A stretch of DNA of 64,000 nt. It comes from Winogradskyella eximia. GTDB taxonomy: Bacteria; Bacteroidota; Bacteroidia; Flavobacteriales; Flavobacteriaceae. The stretch lies in the NCBI RefSeq assembly GCF_003386165.1, contig NZ_QRDV01000002.1, positions 186,001-250,000 of the forward strand, written 5' to 3'. Below, piece after piece: positions 55,064-64,000 of the stretch (within the stretch, counting starts at the first letter, position 1; each line of letters opens with the position of its first letter). The translations under genes and the position numbers were made by a program. The notes under the pieces were generated by a model. It was not told where the DNA came from, ran no database searches, and worked only from the letters and a program-made list of their open reading frames with translations.

Positions 55064-56404
55064 ATGCCATCATTTAAACTAAAAGATATATTTGATAAGG
55101 TTAACACCTCATTACGCAACCCACTCATAAAGAGCATGGTTACCGTTGCAGTAATTGGTGTCGTTATTAAAGCCATTGCTTTTTATAAAGAAACTATTAT
55201 TGCTGGTAGTTTTGGATTAGGTGAAGCTTTAGATACTTTTATGATTGCGATTTTAGTACCAACATTTATACAAAGTGTCTTTATAAATTCGCTTAAAAAC
55301 ATTTTCATTCCTAATTATATTACAGAATTAAAAAACGAGGGTAATAAAGGTAGTTTTCAATCCATAATTTTTATTATAACTATAATCATTTCATTAATTT
55401 CTGTTTTAATAGCTTATTTTTCTATAGATATAATTTTAGAGCTTGTTTACCCAGGAAAAGAAGCATCTTATTACATACTTGTAAAAAAACAATTAAATTT
55501 TGTTTTACCAGCCTTATTTCTTTGGGGAATGTCTTCAATGCTAGGTGGTTTATTAGAGGTGGCTAACCGTTTTTTAGTATCAACTTTAGCTGAATTATTT
55601 TCTTTGCTTACAATGATTTTCTTTTTAATATTTCTAATAGATGATTTTGGACAAATGGTATTGGCTTATGGAACTTTAGCAGGTAGTATTGTTGGTTTTA
55701 TTTATCTATTATTCTTTTCTATAAAATTTAATGACTTTGAAATCAGTAAACCTGTGATGAATGACAACTCTAGACTGATGATTAAACAGTTACCACCAAA
55801 AATATCGTCGAGTTTTCTCTCTGCAATGAATAATTATATCGATCAATTCTTTGTGGGTTCACTAGTTGCAGGATCAATTTCTGCATTAAGGTATGGAAAC
55901 AGCATCCCAGCTTTCGGTGTTACAATTGTAATTATGGCTATTGGTAGTGTCATACTTCCTCACTTTTCGCGTTTAGTAAATGAAGATTTAAAATCTGCAT
56001 ATCATCAACTTTTTAAAACATTAAAAATTATTCTTGGAGCAGGACTTGTTGTTATTGCAATCGGTATTTTTATGTCTGATTGGTTTGTAGAACTTTGGTT
56101 AGAAAGAGGAGAATTTACTCATCAAGATACTTTAAAGGTTTCTAGAATTCAGCAAATTTTATTAATTAGTGTACCTTTTAATCTGTGTACATTAATTATG
56201 GTTAAGTTTTTAACCAGCATTAATAAAAATAAATTTATGGCATGGGTTTCATTAGTAAACTTAGCGATAAATATTATTTTGAACATTATTCTAATGAAAT
56301 ATTACGAGGTTTACGGACTAGTAATGAGTACAACAATAGTATTGATGTTGGGTAGTGTGTTTTATTTCAGCTATACTTACAAACAATATAAAAAGATTAG
56401 GTAA
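55064..56404 (+). CDS. MurJ-type lipid-linked oligosaccharide flippase
   Basis: 446 residues, about 12-14 membrane helices, of the MVF/MurJ branch of the MOP superfamily: KAIAFYKETIIAGSFGLGEALDTF near residue 31 and a PALFLWGMSSMLGGLLE region. True MurJ flips lipid II; in a polysaccharide cluster a protein like this most likely flips the undecaprenyl-linked repeat unit in place of Wzx. It overlaps the next gene by one base (TAATG). Confidence 0.82.
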   Translation: MPSFKLKDIFDKVNTSLRNPLIKSMVTVAVIGVVIKAIAFYKETIIAGSFGLGEALDTFMIAILVPTFIQSVFINSLKNIFIPNYITELKNEGNKGSFQSIIFIITIIISLISVLIAYFSIDIILELVYPGKEASYYILVKKQLNFVLPALFLWGMSSMLGGLLEVANRFLVSTLAELFSLLTMIFFLIFLIDDFGQMVLAYGTLAGSIVGFIYLLFFSIKFNDFEISKPVMNDNSRLMIKQLPPKISSSFLSAMNNYIDQFFVGSLVAGSISALRYGNSIPAFGVTIVIMAIGSVILPHFSRLVNEDLKSAYHQLFKTLKIILGAGLVVIAIGIFMSDWFVELWLERGEFTHQDTLKVSRIQQILLISVPFNLCTLIMVKFLTSINKNKFMAWVSLVNLAINIILNIILMKYYEVYGLVMSTTIVLMLGSVFYFSYTYKQYKKIR

Positions 56405-57471
56405 TGAAAATAGATTTTGTAGTAAGCTCTTTAGTTGCTGGTGGTGCAGAACGTGTACTAATCTTATTGGCCAATCATTTTGATAAAAAAGGACATGATG
56501 TTACCATTATTACATTTAATGAACCAGAAGTCTTCTCGGCTAATTCATCGGTTAAGCGTATTAGATTACATGATGGTAAAATAAAAAATCATACCATAAG
56601 AAGCATCATAAACTTGTATAAGTTCTATTCTGAGAAAAAAAATAGACCAGATATTCTAATGCCCTTTATGACTCAAACTAATTTCATTGGTGCACTCATA
56701 GGAAAACTTAGAGGTATTAAAGTGGTTTCCGCTGAACACAATAATCATTTAAGAGAAACAGATTTTATAGGCAAATTAGCCAGAAAGTATATGTATCGTA
56801 AATCTGATGCTCTAACTGTACTTACAAAATTTGATGAGCAACATTATAAAAGCAAAGGTGTTAATGTGTATGTAATGCCTAATCCATGTACGTTTGATAT
56901 ATATAATGAAATCGAAAGGAATAGAAAGAAAATAATATTAGCCGTTGGAGATTTAAATAGATATCATCATAAAGGTTTTGACAACCTAATTATGTTAATT
57001 TCTCCTGTTTTAAAGAAAAATAAAGATTGGAAATTAAAGCTTGTTGGTGGTGGTGATGAAGGTACAAAATTTCTAAAAGAGCTAGCAAAAGAGCATCAAA
57101 TAGAGGATCAAGTTATTTTTGAAGGTTATTCTACAAAAGTATCAGAAATTATGACAGAATCTGAGATTTACGTGCTATCCTCCAGAACAGAAGGATTACC
57201 TATGGTAATACTCGAAGCTTTTGCGAGAGGAACAGCCTGTATTGCTTTCGATTGTGTTACGGGTCCTTCAGATATTATAAACCCTGATAAGAACGGTATT
57301 CTTATAGAAGACCAAAACTTTAATGCAATGGCTGATGGTTTAGATAAACTAATAAATAATCCAGAGCTAAGAATTAAATTAACAAGTGAAGCCGTTAATT
57401 CTTTAGATAGATATAAAATGGATGCTGTTTATAATAATTATTTAAATATTTTTGAAAATATTCTAAAATAA
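56404..57471 (+). CDS. Glycosyltransferase family 4
   Basis: 355 residues, GT-B fold. N-terminal acceptor domain starts FVVSSLVAGGAERV (4-17). The C-terminal donor domain has the EX7E-type motif in SSRTEGLPMVILEAFARG and a GPSDII loop. It transfers a sugar from a nucleotide donor to a lipid-linked glycan in the cytoplasm; donor not readable. It shares one base with both neighbours (56404 and 57471), so flippase, transferase and polymerase are tightly coupled. Confidence 0.9.
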   Translation: MKIDFVVSSLVAGGAERVLILLANHFDKKGHDVTIITFNEPEVFSANSSVKRIRLHDGKIKNHTIRSIINLYKFYSEKKNRPDILMPFMTQTNFIGALIGKLRGIKVVSAEHNNHLRETDFIGKLARKYMYRKSDALTVLTKFDEQHYKSKGVNVYVMPNPCTFDIYNEIERNRKKIILAVGDLNRYHHKGFDNLIMLISPVLKKNKDWKLKLVGGGDEGTKFLKELAKEHQIEDQVIFEGYSTKVSEIMTESEIYVLSSRTEGLPMVILEAFARGTACIAFDCVTGPSDIINPDKNGILIEDQNFNAMADGLDKLINNPELRIKLTSEAVNSLDRYKMDAVYNNYLNIFENILK

Positions 57472-58664
57472 TGAAGAAGAGCCTCGTTATTCATATCTGC
57501 TTTTTGCTACCATTTGTACTAACTGTTTTTAATCTACAAGTTTTTGTTACACGATTAGTATCGATTGCTCTAGCTCAAATAATAGCTTATGGAAATTTGG
57601 GGTTGTTATTGCTGGGTATTGCTTTATGCATAAAAGACAGAGGTCCATTGTCTAAAACAGCTCGTTTATGGATTATTTTTTATCTCATGTATTTTGTGTT
57701 CGCAATTTTGGCGAGCGCTATTCATTTCAATCCTGCTAATATTTTAGTAAGTATTATTCCTCTATTCTATGTATTAGCATTTTACGTTTATCTAAGTATT
57801 CCTGAGAACAGAAAGGTATTTAGAAATGTAGCCGTTATTGCTTTTGTTTTATCAGGTATTCTAAGTATTCATCTATATAATATAAATTTTGATTTAGACC
57901 ATGGCGGAATATACATATATAAAATTGACCGTTCAGGAGGTGTTTATGCGGATGCTAATAACACGGCTTTGGCAGCGATAATATCATTTATTTTAGTATT
58001 TAAATTGTATAATCCTCAAAAGAAATTTTTTAAACTATTTAAGCTTATAATTCTTGCTGTAATGGTTTATGGATTGCTATTAACATTTTCTAATACAGGA
58101 TTTATGGTTTTCATTATTTGTTTAGTAATGTTAAATCACAAGTTTTTTACTGGGGTTAAATTAATCGTTGGTGTTTCCTTACTTCCTTTTGTATATTTAG
58201 CTTTAGCGAACTTAAATACAATAACAGCAAACTTAAACTTGGTTGGCCAACAAAGAGATAAAATAAATAACATAGTTAATATTGTTACTTTTAATACTAG
58301 TGAGGTTGATGATTCTGGAAGAAATGAATTAGTCATGAAACTTATAAATGATTACGTTTTTGAAAACCCTATACTTGGTAATGGTGTAGACTTTGCTATT
58401 TCACAGCATGCCCATAATACTATTGTTGGTGTTTGGGCTGATGCGGGAATTTTTACGCTACTCTTTTTCTTATTTATGCTAGGTCGTTACTTTTTAGAAA
58501 CGTTACGAAGTGCACCAGATATTCGTTATTTTGTTCTACCATTATTGTTAGTGATGTGTATATTTATGTTAAGCTTGCAGAGTGTTATTAATCAAACTTA
58601 TTTAATGGCTCTTTTTGTTTATATGGCTTATCTAATTGATGATAAGGAAAGGGAATTGGTTTAA
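57471..58664 (+). CDS. O-antigen polymerase/ligase-like membrane protein
   Basis: 397 residues with about ten or eleven membrane helices and one large periplasmic loop (about 255-310), the layout of Wzy polymerases and WaaL ligases. ENPILGNGVD and HNTIVGVWADAGIF (about 292-322) match the O-antigen ligase/polymerase family. In this context it would polymerise flipped repeat units in the periplasm. Wzy and WaaL cannot be separated by sequence alone. Confidence 0.82.
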   Translation: MKKSLVIHICFLLPFVLTVFNLQVFVTRLVSIALAQIIAYGNLGLLLLGIALCIKDRGPLSKTARLWIIFYLMYFVFAILASAIHFNPANILVSIIPLFYVLAFYVYLSIPENRKVFRNVAVIAFVLSGILSIHLYNINFDLDHGGIYIYKIDRSGGVYADANNTALAAIISFILVFKLYNPQKKFFKLFKLIILAVMVYGLLLTFSNTGFMVFIICLVMLNHKFFTGVKLIVGVSLLPFVYLALANLNTITANLNLVGQQRDKINNIVNIVTFNTSEVDDSGRNELVMKLINDYVFENPILGNGVDFAISQHAHNTIVGVWADAGIFTLLFFLFMLGRYFLETLRSAPDIRYFVLPLLLVMCIFMLSLQSVINQTYLMALFVYMAYLIDDKERELV

Positions 58665-58690
58665 TTTACATATTCTTTTTATTAAGTTTG
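58656..58690 (+). promoter_or_regulatory. Possible promoter before the SGNH gene
   Basis: TTG (58656-58658) is followed after 24 bases by TAAGTTTG (58683-58690), 20 bp before the start codon. The spacing is one base over the usual 17-23. Confidence 0.4.
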
Positions 58691-58709
58691 TTTTTAAAAC
58701 ACACTCCCA

Positions 58710-59426
58710 ATGAAACTTAAATATAGCATGTTAATCAATATCATTCTTTTAATTACGTTGCTATTTGTTATTTATAAAGGAGGACTCTACTATAGTTTAC
58801 TCAATAAACTAAAGCCTAAAAGTTTGGCGGAAAATAATTTTCAAAATACTTGGGAGTATCAGCACAACACAAAATTATATAAATTCTACACTAAACAAGC
58901 GAATATAGTTATGTTAGGAAATTCAATCACTTATCGTGTAGATTGGAATGAACTACTCAATAGAAATGACATTGCTAATCGAGGAATTGGTAATGATATT
59001 ACTTTAGGTATGCTTAATAGATTAGATGATGTCTATAGGGTTAATCCTAAAGTTTGTGTTGTAATGGGAGGTATTAATGATATATTAAAAGGCATAGAAA
59101 CAGAAACTATAGTGTTAAACATAGATACTATAATTAAGGAATTAAAAACCAATAATATTAAACCCATTATTTGCTCAATTCTATACACTTCAGATACTCA
59201 AAAAGATTATAAAAAACTCAATTCATTAATCAATGAAGTAAACATAAATCTTGAAAGTATTTGCTTAACTAATGACATTTCATTCATTAATCTTAATGAA
59301 TCATTTTCAGACAATTACACTCTAAAAAGTCAATATTCATTAGATGGAATTCACCTAACTGCTTCCGGCTACAATCAATGGAAAAAAATACTCGAACCCA
59401 TTCTAAATCAAGAAATAGAAGAATAA
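58710..59426 (+). CDS. Membrane-anchored SGNH (GDSL-type) hydrolase
   Basis: 238 residues: one N-terminal membrane helix (8-28), then an SGNH domain outside the membrane. All four blocks are present: nucleophile S72 (GNSIT), G94-type block (RGIGND), GxND with N123, and D212-x-x-H215 (DGIHLT). It should cleave or transfer an acyl ester. Next to an MBOAT gene, its likely substrate is an O-acylated glycan. Confidence 0.85.
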   Translation: MKLKYSMLINIILLITLLFVIYKGGLYYSLLNKLKPKSLAENNFQNTWEYQHNTKLYKFYTKQANIVMLGNSITYRVDWNELLNRNDIANRGIGNDITLGMLNRLDDVYRVNPKVCVVMGGINDILKGIETETIVLNIDTIIKELKTNNIKPIICSILYTSDTQKDYKKLNSLINEVNINLESICLTNDISFINLNESFSDNYTLKSQYSLDGIHLTASGYNQWKKILEPILNQEIEE

Positions 59427-59571
59427 TTCATCTTCTCTTTTTGCAATTTCTTGCAGATAGTAGTATATAATGTCCATTCAAAGAATAATTTTGATACTTT
59501 TACACACTTGTGACATCTTTACATTTCGGATTTATAGTCAATTATAATGATGACCCAAATTTTAACCATAT

Positions 59572-61005
59572 ATGTTTTTTAATTCAATAGAATTTTTCAT
59601 ATTTCTACCTATTGTTTTTGCGCTTTATTGGCTCATTGGTGGTAAAAATATTAAAACCCAAAATCTTCTTGTTGCCGCTGCGAGTTACGTTTTTTATGGC
59701 TGGTGGGATTGGAGATTTCTGTCACTCATATTATTTAGCTCTTTAGTTGACTATTCTATAGGAATAGCGCTTGGTAAAAACGAGAAACCCTCTACTAGAA
59801 AAACATTACTTTGGATTAGTATCTGTGTTAATCTTGGCTTCTTAGGTTTTTTTAAATATTATAATTTCTTTGTAGATAGCTTAATTAATTCCTTCACGTT
59901 TTTTGGCTCAGAATTCAGTATAAATACACTTAATATTATATTACCAGTAGGAATTAGCTTTTATACGTTTCAAACATTAAGTTATACTATAGATGTTTAC
60001 AACAGAAAGCTAGAACCAACTAAAGATTTTGTAGGCTTCATGGCTTTTGTTAGCTTTTTTCCGCAATTAGTCGCTGGTCCAATTGAAAGAGCGACCAACC
60101 TATTACCTCAGTTTTCAGTTGAACGAAAATTTGATTATAGGAACGCGGTCGATGGTTTAAGACAAGTACTTTGGGGATTATTTAAAAAAATAGTAATTGC
60201 AGATAATTGTGCTAAATATGCTAACATAATATTTAATAACCATACAGAGTATAATGGAAGTACACTGCTACTAGGTGCTTTTTTCTTTGCATTTCAGATT
60301 TATGGAGATTTCTCAGGATATTCTGATATTGCTATTGGTATTTCAAGATTATTTGGCTTTAACTTAAAAAGAAACTTTGCGTTCCCTTACTTCTCTAGAG
60401 ATATCGCAGAGTTCTGGAGACGTTGGCATATATCACTTTCTACATGGTTTAGAGATTACCTTTATATTCCATTAGGAGGAAGCAGAGGCGGCACAAGTAT
60501 GAAGGTCAGAAATACATTTATCATCTTCATTGTTAGTGGTTTTTGGCATGGAGCAAATTGGACCTTTGTAATCTGGGGAGCTCTAAACGCTCTATACTTT
60601 TTACCGTTATTATTAGCTAATAAAAATAGAGTTAACACAAACTTAGTTGCTGAAGGAAAATATTTACCAAGTATAAAAGAGCTTGGTCAGATGGGATTTA
60701 CCTTTTTATTAACATTAATAGCTTGGGTGTTTTTTAGAGCAGATAACGTTACACATGCATTTTCTTATTTAAAAGGTATCTTTTCAGGATCTCTATTTTC
60801 TTGGGTAGAAATTTTCCCGAGTACCATTTTAGGTTTAGTATTCTTTTTCATCATTACAGAATGGTTAGGAAGAAGCGGAGAATATGCTATTGAAAAAGTA
60901 GATTTTATAAATAGACCTGTACGTTGGGGATTTTACCTACTACTAATTGTATTAATGTTTGCTTTTACTGGAGAAGAACAACAATTTATTTACTTTCAAT
61001 TCTAA
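59572..61005 (+). CDS. MBOAT O-acyltransferase (AlgI-like)
   Basis: 477 residues, about ten membrane helices. AlgI/DltB-family residues are in place: H286 in FWRRWHISLSTWFRDYLYIP (281-300) and the catalytic-type H326 in GFWHGANW. AlgI-like proteins pass acyl groups from the cytoplasm to a periplasmic partner that acylates the glycan. The gene lies 3 bp before an AlgJ/AlgX-like SGNH protein, just as in alginate acetylation clusters. Confidence 0.93.
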   Translation: MFFNSIEFFIFLPIVFALYWLIGGKNIKTQNLLVAAASYVFYGWWDWRFLSLILFSSLVDYSIGIALGKNEKPSTRKTLLWISICVNLGFLGFFKYYNFFVDSLINSFTFFGSEFSINTLNIILPVGISFYTFQTLSYTIDVYNRKLEPTKDFVGFMAFVSFFPQLVAGPIERATNLLPQFSVERKFDYRNAVDGLRQVLWGLFKKIVIADNCAKYANIIFNNHTEYNGSTLLLGAFFFAFQIYGDFSGYSDIAIGISRLFGFNLKRNFAFPYFSRDIAEFWRRWHISLSTWFRDYLYIPLGGSRGGTSMKVRNTFIIFIVSGFWHGANWTFVIWGALNALYFLPLLLANKNRVNTNLVAEGKYLPSIKELGQMGFTFLLTLIAWVFFRADNVTHAFSYLKGIFSGSLFSWVEIFPSTILGLVFFFIITEWLGRSGEYAIEKVDFINRPVRWGFYLLLIVLMFAFTGEEQQFIYFQF

Positions 61006-61008
61006 ATC

Positions 61009-61929
61009 ATGAAGAAATTCTTAAAAAATATAATAATATTTTTTCTTCTAGCTTTAATAGTTGGAGAAACTGTTGTTAGAGTGACACACACAATGTCTGA
61101 TATTCCCCAAAGAGTTATTGACGAGAATGGGATACAAAAATATTACCCCAACCAAGAAGGTTACTGGAAAGGTGGTGATCATAAATGGGGCATTAATAAA
61201 TTAGGTTGGCCAGGAGAATTACCAAATAGTTATGATAATCTTATCATGATAATTGGAGATTCATATATTGAAAATTTTATGAATCCCAATGAATGTCACC
61301 AATCAGCATTCTTAAAGAAAAACATGAAAATGTATAATTTCATGGAAGCCGGTCGTTCTGGTGTGTCACTTATTGAAGCTATGGAAATTAGTAAAAACTT
61401 AGATTCTTTAAAACCAGTAAAAACACTAGTTTACGTAAACAATAATGATTTTTATGAAAGTATTAGAGACATTCAACCTTTACAAGATATAACGCAAGTT
61501 AATCTTAAAAATGGAACAATTGCTTACGGTAAAATGAAAGCACCTTTATTTAAAAAGATTTTATATAATTGGAAATTACTTTACTATTTCTATACTCGAT
61601 TTCCTTTAAATAATCAATCAGAAAATGCAGAAGCACCTACAGTTAGTGAAGCTATTGAAGAGAATAACGATATATTAAAATCAAAGTCTGAAGTATTTAA
61701 TTTAATTAATTATATAAAAGATAACTATTCCACTAAAGATAAAGTCTTTGTATTTCACCCTAATAGTAATACCGAAATTATTGAACAATGTAAAAATCTT
61801 GGCTTTAATATAATTGTTTTAGACTCTAGCAAAGATGATAAAAAATGGGTATTTGATCACGATAGCCACTGGACTTGTTACGGCCATGAACAAGTGGCAA
61901 AGCAAATTTCTAATGCTTTATTAAAATAG
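61009..61929 (+). CDS. AlgJ/AlgX-like SGNH acyltransferase
   Basis: 306 residues with an N-terminal membrane anchor or signal (5-22). The nucleophile motif is GDSYIENF (S85). Near the C-terminus is DSHWTCYGHE with D285 and H287, the DxHW pattern of AlgJ/AlgX-type acetyltransferases rather than the usual DxxH. It would accept the acyl group exported by the MBOAT protein and transfer it to the polysaccharide. The 3-bp spacing supports a working pair. Confidence 0.82.
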   Translation: MKKFLKNIIIFFLLALIVGETVVRVTHTMSDIPQRVIDENGIQKYYPNQEGYWKGGDHKWGINKLGWPGELPNSYDNLIMIIGDSYIENFMNPNECHQSAFLKKNMKMYNFMEAGRSGVSLIEAMEISKNLDSLKPVKTLVYVNNNDFYESIRDIQPLQDITQVNLKNGTIAYGKMKAPLFKKILYNWKLLYYFYTRFPLNNQSENAEAPTVSEAIEENNDILKSKSEVFNLINYIKDNYSTKDKVFVFHPNSNTEIIEQCKNLGFNIIVLDSSKDDKKWVFDHDSHWTCYGHEQVAKQISNALLK

Positions 61930-61962
61930 AATAATCTATAATTTAGATTTCAATTAATATAA

Positions 61963-63036
61963 ATGAGCAATCAACCCAAAATAAAAATAATGTTTATTCT
62001 TCCATCACTTAGTGCAGGTGGTGCAGAAAGGGTGATTTCATTTGTATCTCAAAACATTGATAAAAAGAAGTTTCAACCACAGTTAGTCATTGCTGGTTTT
62101 GAAAAAGACTCAGTGTACGACGTTAGCAATGTTGAAGTTATTTACCTAAATAAACCTCGAATTTTAACCGCTTTACCTTCTATTGTTAGTCTTATTAAAA
62201 AAAACAAACCAAAAATTGTAGTAAGCTCTATTTCGCATGTTAATACAGCGATGTCAATGCTTTCGCCTTTTTTTAAGAAAACTAAATTTATTGGTAGAGA
62301 AGCTACGGTATTAAGTAAACGAAGTAATGAAAAGAAGATAAGACAATGGTCTCCTTTTAGATTGTTACCAAATGGATTTAAAAATTTAGATGCCTTAATT
62401 TGCCAGTCACATGATATGGCTGAAGACATGATAACTAACTTCAATATTCCAGAGGATCATATTCATGTCATTAATAATCCAATTTCTAATCTACCAGATG
62501 TAAAGCCTTTACAACCTTTTACAGAAGTTAGAAAATTTATTACCGTAGGTAGATTAACTGAAGTTAAAGGACATTTAAGACTTTTAGATATCCTTTCAAA
62601 ATTTAACCACCCCTTTAATTATACTATTGTAGGAAGTGGTGGATTAAAAGACGCCATTTTACTAAAGGCAAAAGAGCTAGGTATCTATGACAGTATTGAG
62701 CATGTGCCATTTACTAATGAGGTAAATGAGTACATTTCAAAACACGATTTATTTTTACAAGGTTCTTTTGTTGAAGGATTTCCTAATGCTTTATTAGAAA
62801 GTTGTGTTGTTGGTACACCAGTAATTGCATTTAATGCACCAGGTGGTACCAAAGAAATAGTAGAAAACAATATCAATGGTTTTTTAGTTGAAAATGAAGA
62901 AGAGTTTTTAGAAAAACTAAACAATTTTAAAGAATGGAATCCTGAACATGTAAGAGCTTCCGTCGTTAAAAAATTTAATAAAAACGTTATTCTTAAACAA
63001 TACGAAGACTTGTTTGAAAATATTATACATAACTAA
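61963..63036 (+). CDS. Glycosyltransferase family 4
   Basis: 357 residues, GT-B fold. Starts FILPSLSAGGAERVISF (6-22); the donor domain has VGRLTEVKGH (about 195) and the EX7E-type segment GSFVEGFPNALLESCVVG. It adds one sugar of the repeat unit. It shares the GGAERV start with the transferases at 56404 and 63038, so the three are probably related paralogues. The gene ends 1 bp before the next start. Confidence 0.92.
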   Translation: MSNQPKIKIMFILPSLSAGGAERVISFVSQNIDKKKFQPQLVIAGFEKDSVYDVSNVEVIYLNKPRILTALPSIVSLIKKNKPKIVVSSISHVNTAMSMLSPFFKKTKFIGREATVLSKRSNEKKIRQWSPFRLLPNGFKNLDALICQSHDMAEDMITNFNIPEDHIHVINNPISNLPDVKPLQPFTEVRKFITVGRLTEVKGHLRLLDILSKFNHPFNYTIVGSGGLKDAILLKAKELGIYDSIEHVPFTNEVNEYISKHDLFLQGSFVEGFPNALLESCVVGTPVIAFNAPGGTKEIVENNINGFLVENEEEFLEKLNNFKEWNPEHVRASVVKKFNKNVILKQYEDLFENIIHN

Positions 63037-63037
63037 A

Positions 63038-64000
63038 ATGAGACTTGGTATTTTAATTTATTCATTATCTGGAGGAGGCGCAGAACGTGTGGTTTCATAT
63101 CTTGTATCATATTGTGTAAGCAATAATATTGATGTTCATTTAATTTTAATGAATCCAACAATAAAGTACAATGTGCCAAAAAGCACAAAGATTCATTACA
63201 TAGAAAAATCAGATCCTAGCGAAAGCGGCATTAAGAAAGCATTAAAAATACCTGTTTTAGCTTATAAATATGCCAAACTAGTAAAAGAACTAAAATTAAC
63301 ACATAGCTTAAGCTTTTTAACAAGACCTTCTTTTATTAATGTCATCGCTAGTAAACTAACATCGTATAAGTTTAAGGTGATTACTAACGAGAGGGCCTTC
63401 CCTAGCCTACAATACAGTTATAAAGGCTTTCAGTCAAGTTTTAATAAAACCTTAATTAAATCACTTTATAAAAAGTCTGATTTAGTGATTTCTAATTCTT
63501 ACGGCAATGCTGGTGACTTGGTTGACAATTTTGAAGTACCTTCAGAAAAAATGAAAGTAATTCATAACCCTATTGATTTAGGTAAAATAGAAAATACAGA
63601 GTCAAATTTATCATTTTTTGATTCTGAAAAATACAACATCATAACACTTGGTCGTTTAGATATAGGAAAGAATCATGAAATGCTTATAAGAGCTATTCAT
63701 CAACTACAAAATCCTATATTGCATTTATATATTTTTGGAGTTGGCGATTTACATGAGCATTTAGAAAAACTTATTGAAGAACTAGGATTAAAAGAACAAG
63801 TTTTCTTAATGGGCTTTAGTCCAAACCCTTATCAATATTTAAAATCAGCAGATTTATTTATATTTGGCTCAAATCATGAAGGATTTCCAAACGTATTATT
63901 AGAAGCAATGGCTTGTGATTTACCAATATTAAGTACCAATTGTCAATCTGGACCTAGTGAAATAATGGAATTAAAAACGGTGAAAGAGGACATAATGATT
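63038..64000 (+). CDS. Glycosyltransferase family 4 (3' end cut by window)
   Basis: I translated from the ATG at 63038; 321 codons are visible with no stop. It starts LIYSLSGGGAERVVSYL, and the donor domain shows TLGRLDIGKNHE, GSNHEGFPNVLLEAMACDLP and a GPSEIM loop, all typical of GT4. It is a further transferase of the polysaccharide cluster, which clearly continues past the right edge. Confidence 0.9.
   Translation, partial: MRLGILIYSLSGGGAERVVSYLVSYCVSNNIDVHLILMNPTIKYNVPKSTKIHYIEKSDPSESGIKKALKIPVLAYKYAKLVKELKLTHSLSFLTRPSFINVIASKLTSYKFKVITNERAFPSLQYSYKGFQSSFNKTLIKSLYKKSDLVISNSYGNAGDLVDNFEVPSEKMKVIHNPIDLGKIENTESNLSFFDSEKYNIITLGRLDIGKNHEMLIRAIHQLQNPILHLYIFGVGDLHEHLEKLIEELGLKEQVFLMGFSPNPYQYLKSADLFIFGSNHEGFPNVLLEAMACDLPILSTNCQSGPSEIMELKTVKEDIMI

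Noticed and set aside
1..64000. tRNA, rRNA, insertion sequence, integrase or attachment site
   Set aside because: I saw no cloverleaf ending in GTTCRA-type arms, no transposase or integrase domains, and no flanking repeats of that kind; base composition by eye is even throughout.

Overview
The window comes from an AT-rich (by eye roughly one third G+C) member of the Bacteroidota, most likely a marine or environmental Flavobacteriaceae. Evidence: C-terminal type IX secretion (T9SS) sorting domains on three large proteins, the T9SS regulator PorX, a fused LpxC/FabZ, flavobacterial-type promoters (TTG, spacer, TAnnTTTG), and no obvious Shine-Dalgarno sequences. I see no rRNA, tRNA, CRISPR array, prophage or insertion sequence, and no broken genes. 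Both ends cut through genes.

Layout. (1) 1-3.5 kb, minus strand: an atypical short-chain dehydrogenase with a Cys4 N-terminal module (cut by the window edge), a J-domain/KTSC protein and a superfamily 2 helicase. A possible small RNA or mini-ORF lies in the gap after them. (2) 3.8-16.4 kb, mixed strands, housekeeping and small genes: M23/LysM endopeptidase, TopB, GyrI-like protein, cold-shock-domain protein, two small envelope proteins, a DUF3817/YbdG-type channel pair, a thioesterase, a GreA-like protein, DUF2461, a 54-residue acidic lipoprotein, MscS, a conserved 73-residue protein and a TruA-like enzyme. (3) 16.6-21.8 kb: two paralogous T9SS cargo proteins sharing a module of about 500 residues. 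Only one has an M43-type metalloprotease domain. (4) 22-29.9 kb: band-7 protein, VWA membrane protein and FabG in a row, then an M16 peptidase lipoprotein and SucD. (5) 30-35.3 kb: the lipid A operon lpxD-lpxC/fabZ-lpxA with efp, a second LpxD-type acyltransferase and an NTF2-like protein. (6) 35.4-41.4 kb: an HD hydrolase divergent from porX, then tsaE, a 48-residue secreted peptide overlapping a membrane protein, alanine dehydrogenase and a small DUF4258-like protein. (7) 41.5-64 kb: surface polysaccharide genes. UDP-uronate precursor enzymes come first, then a 2521-residue T9SS protein on the opposite strand. A plus-strand run follows: formyltransferase-like/beta-propeller protein, AT3 acyltransferase, MurJ-type flippase, glycosyltransferase, Wzy-like polymerase, SGNH protein, MBOAT acyltransferase, AlgJ/AlgX-like SGNH protein and two more glycosyltransferases.

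How they fit. Much of the window builds or decorates the cell envelope. Lipid A synthesis, PorX-controlled T9SS secretion and T9SS cargo sit close to a cluster that should make an O-acylated, uronic-acid-containing polysaccharide. The sugar-nucleotide pair predicts UDP-glucuronate and UDP-galacturonate, and the neighbouring giant protein starts with a pectate-lyase-like beta-helix. This raises the possibility, as inference only, of a secreted enzyme acting on the cell's own galacturonate-containing glycan.

No clear new defence or mobile system is visible. The least explained elements are the possible small RNA at 3565-3735, the secreted micropeptide at 39048, the atypical SDR at the left edge, the 23-module repeat protein, and a leader motif shared by T9SS cargo genes.
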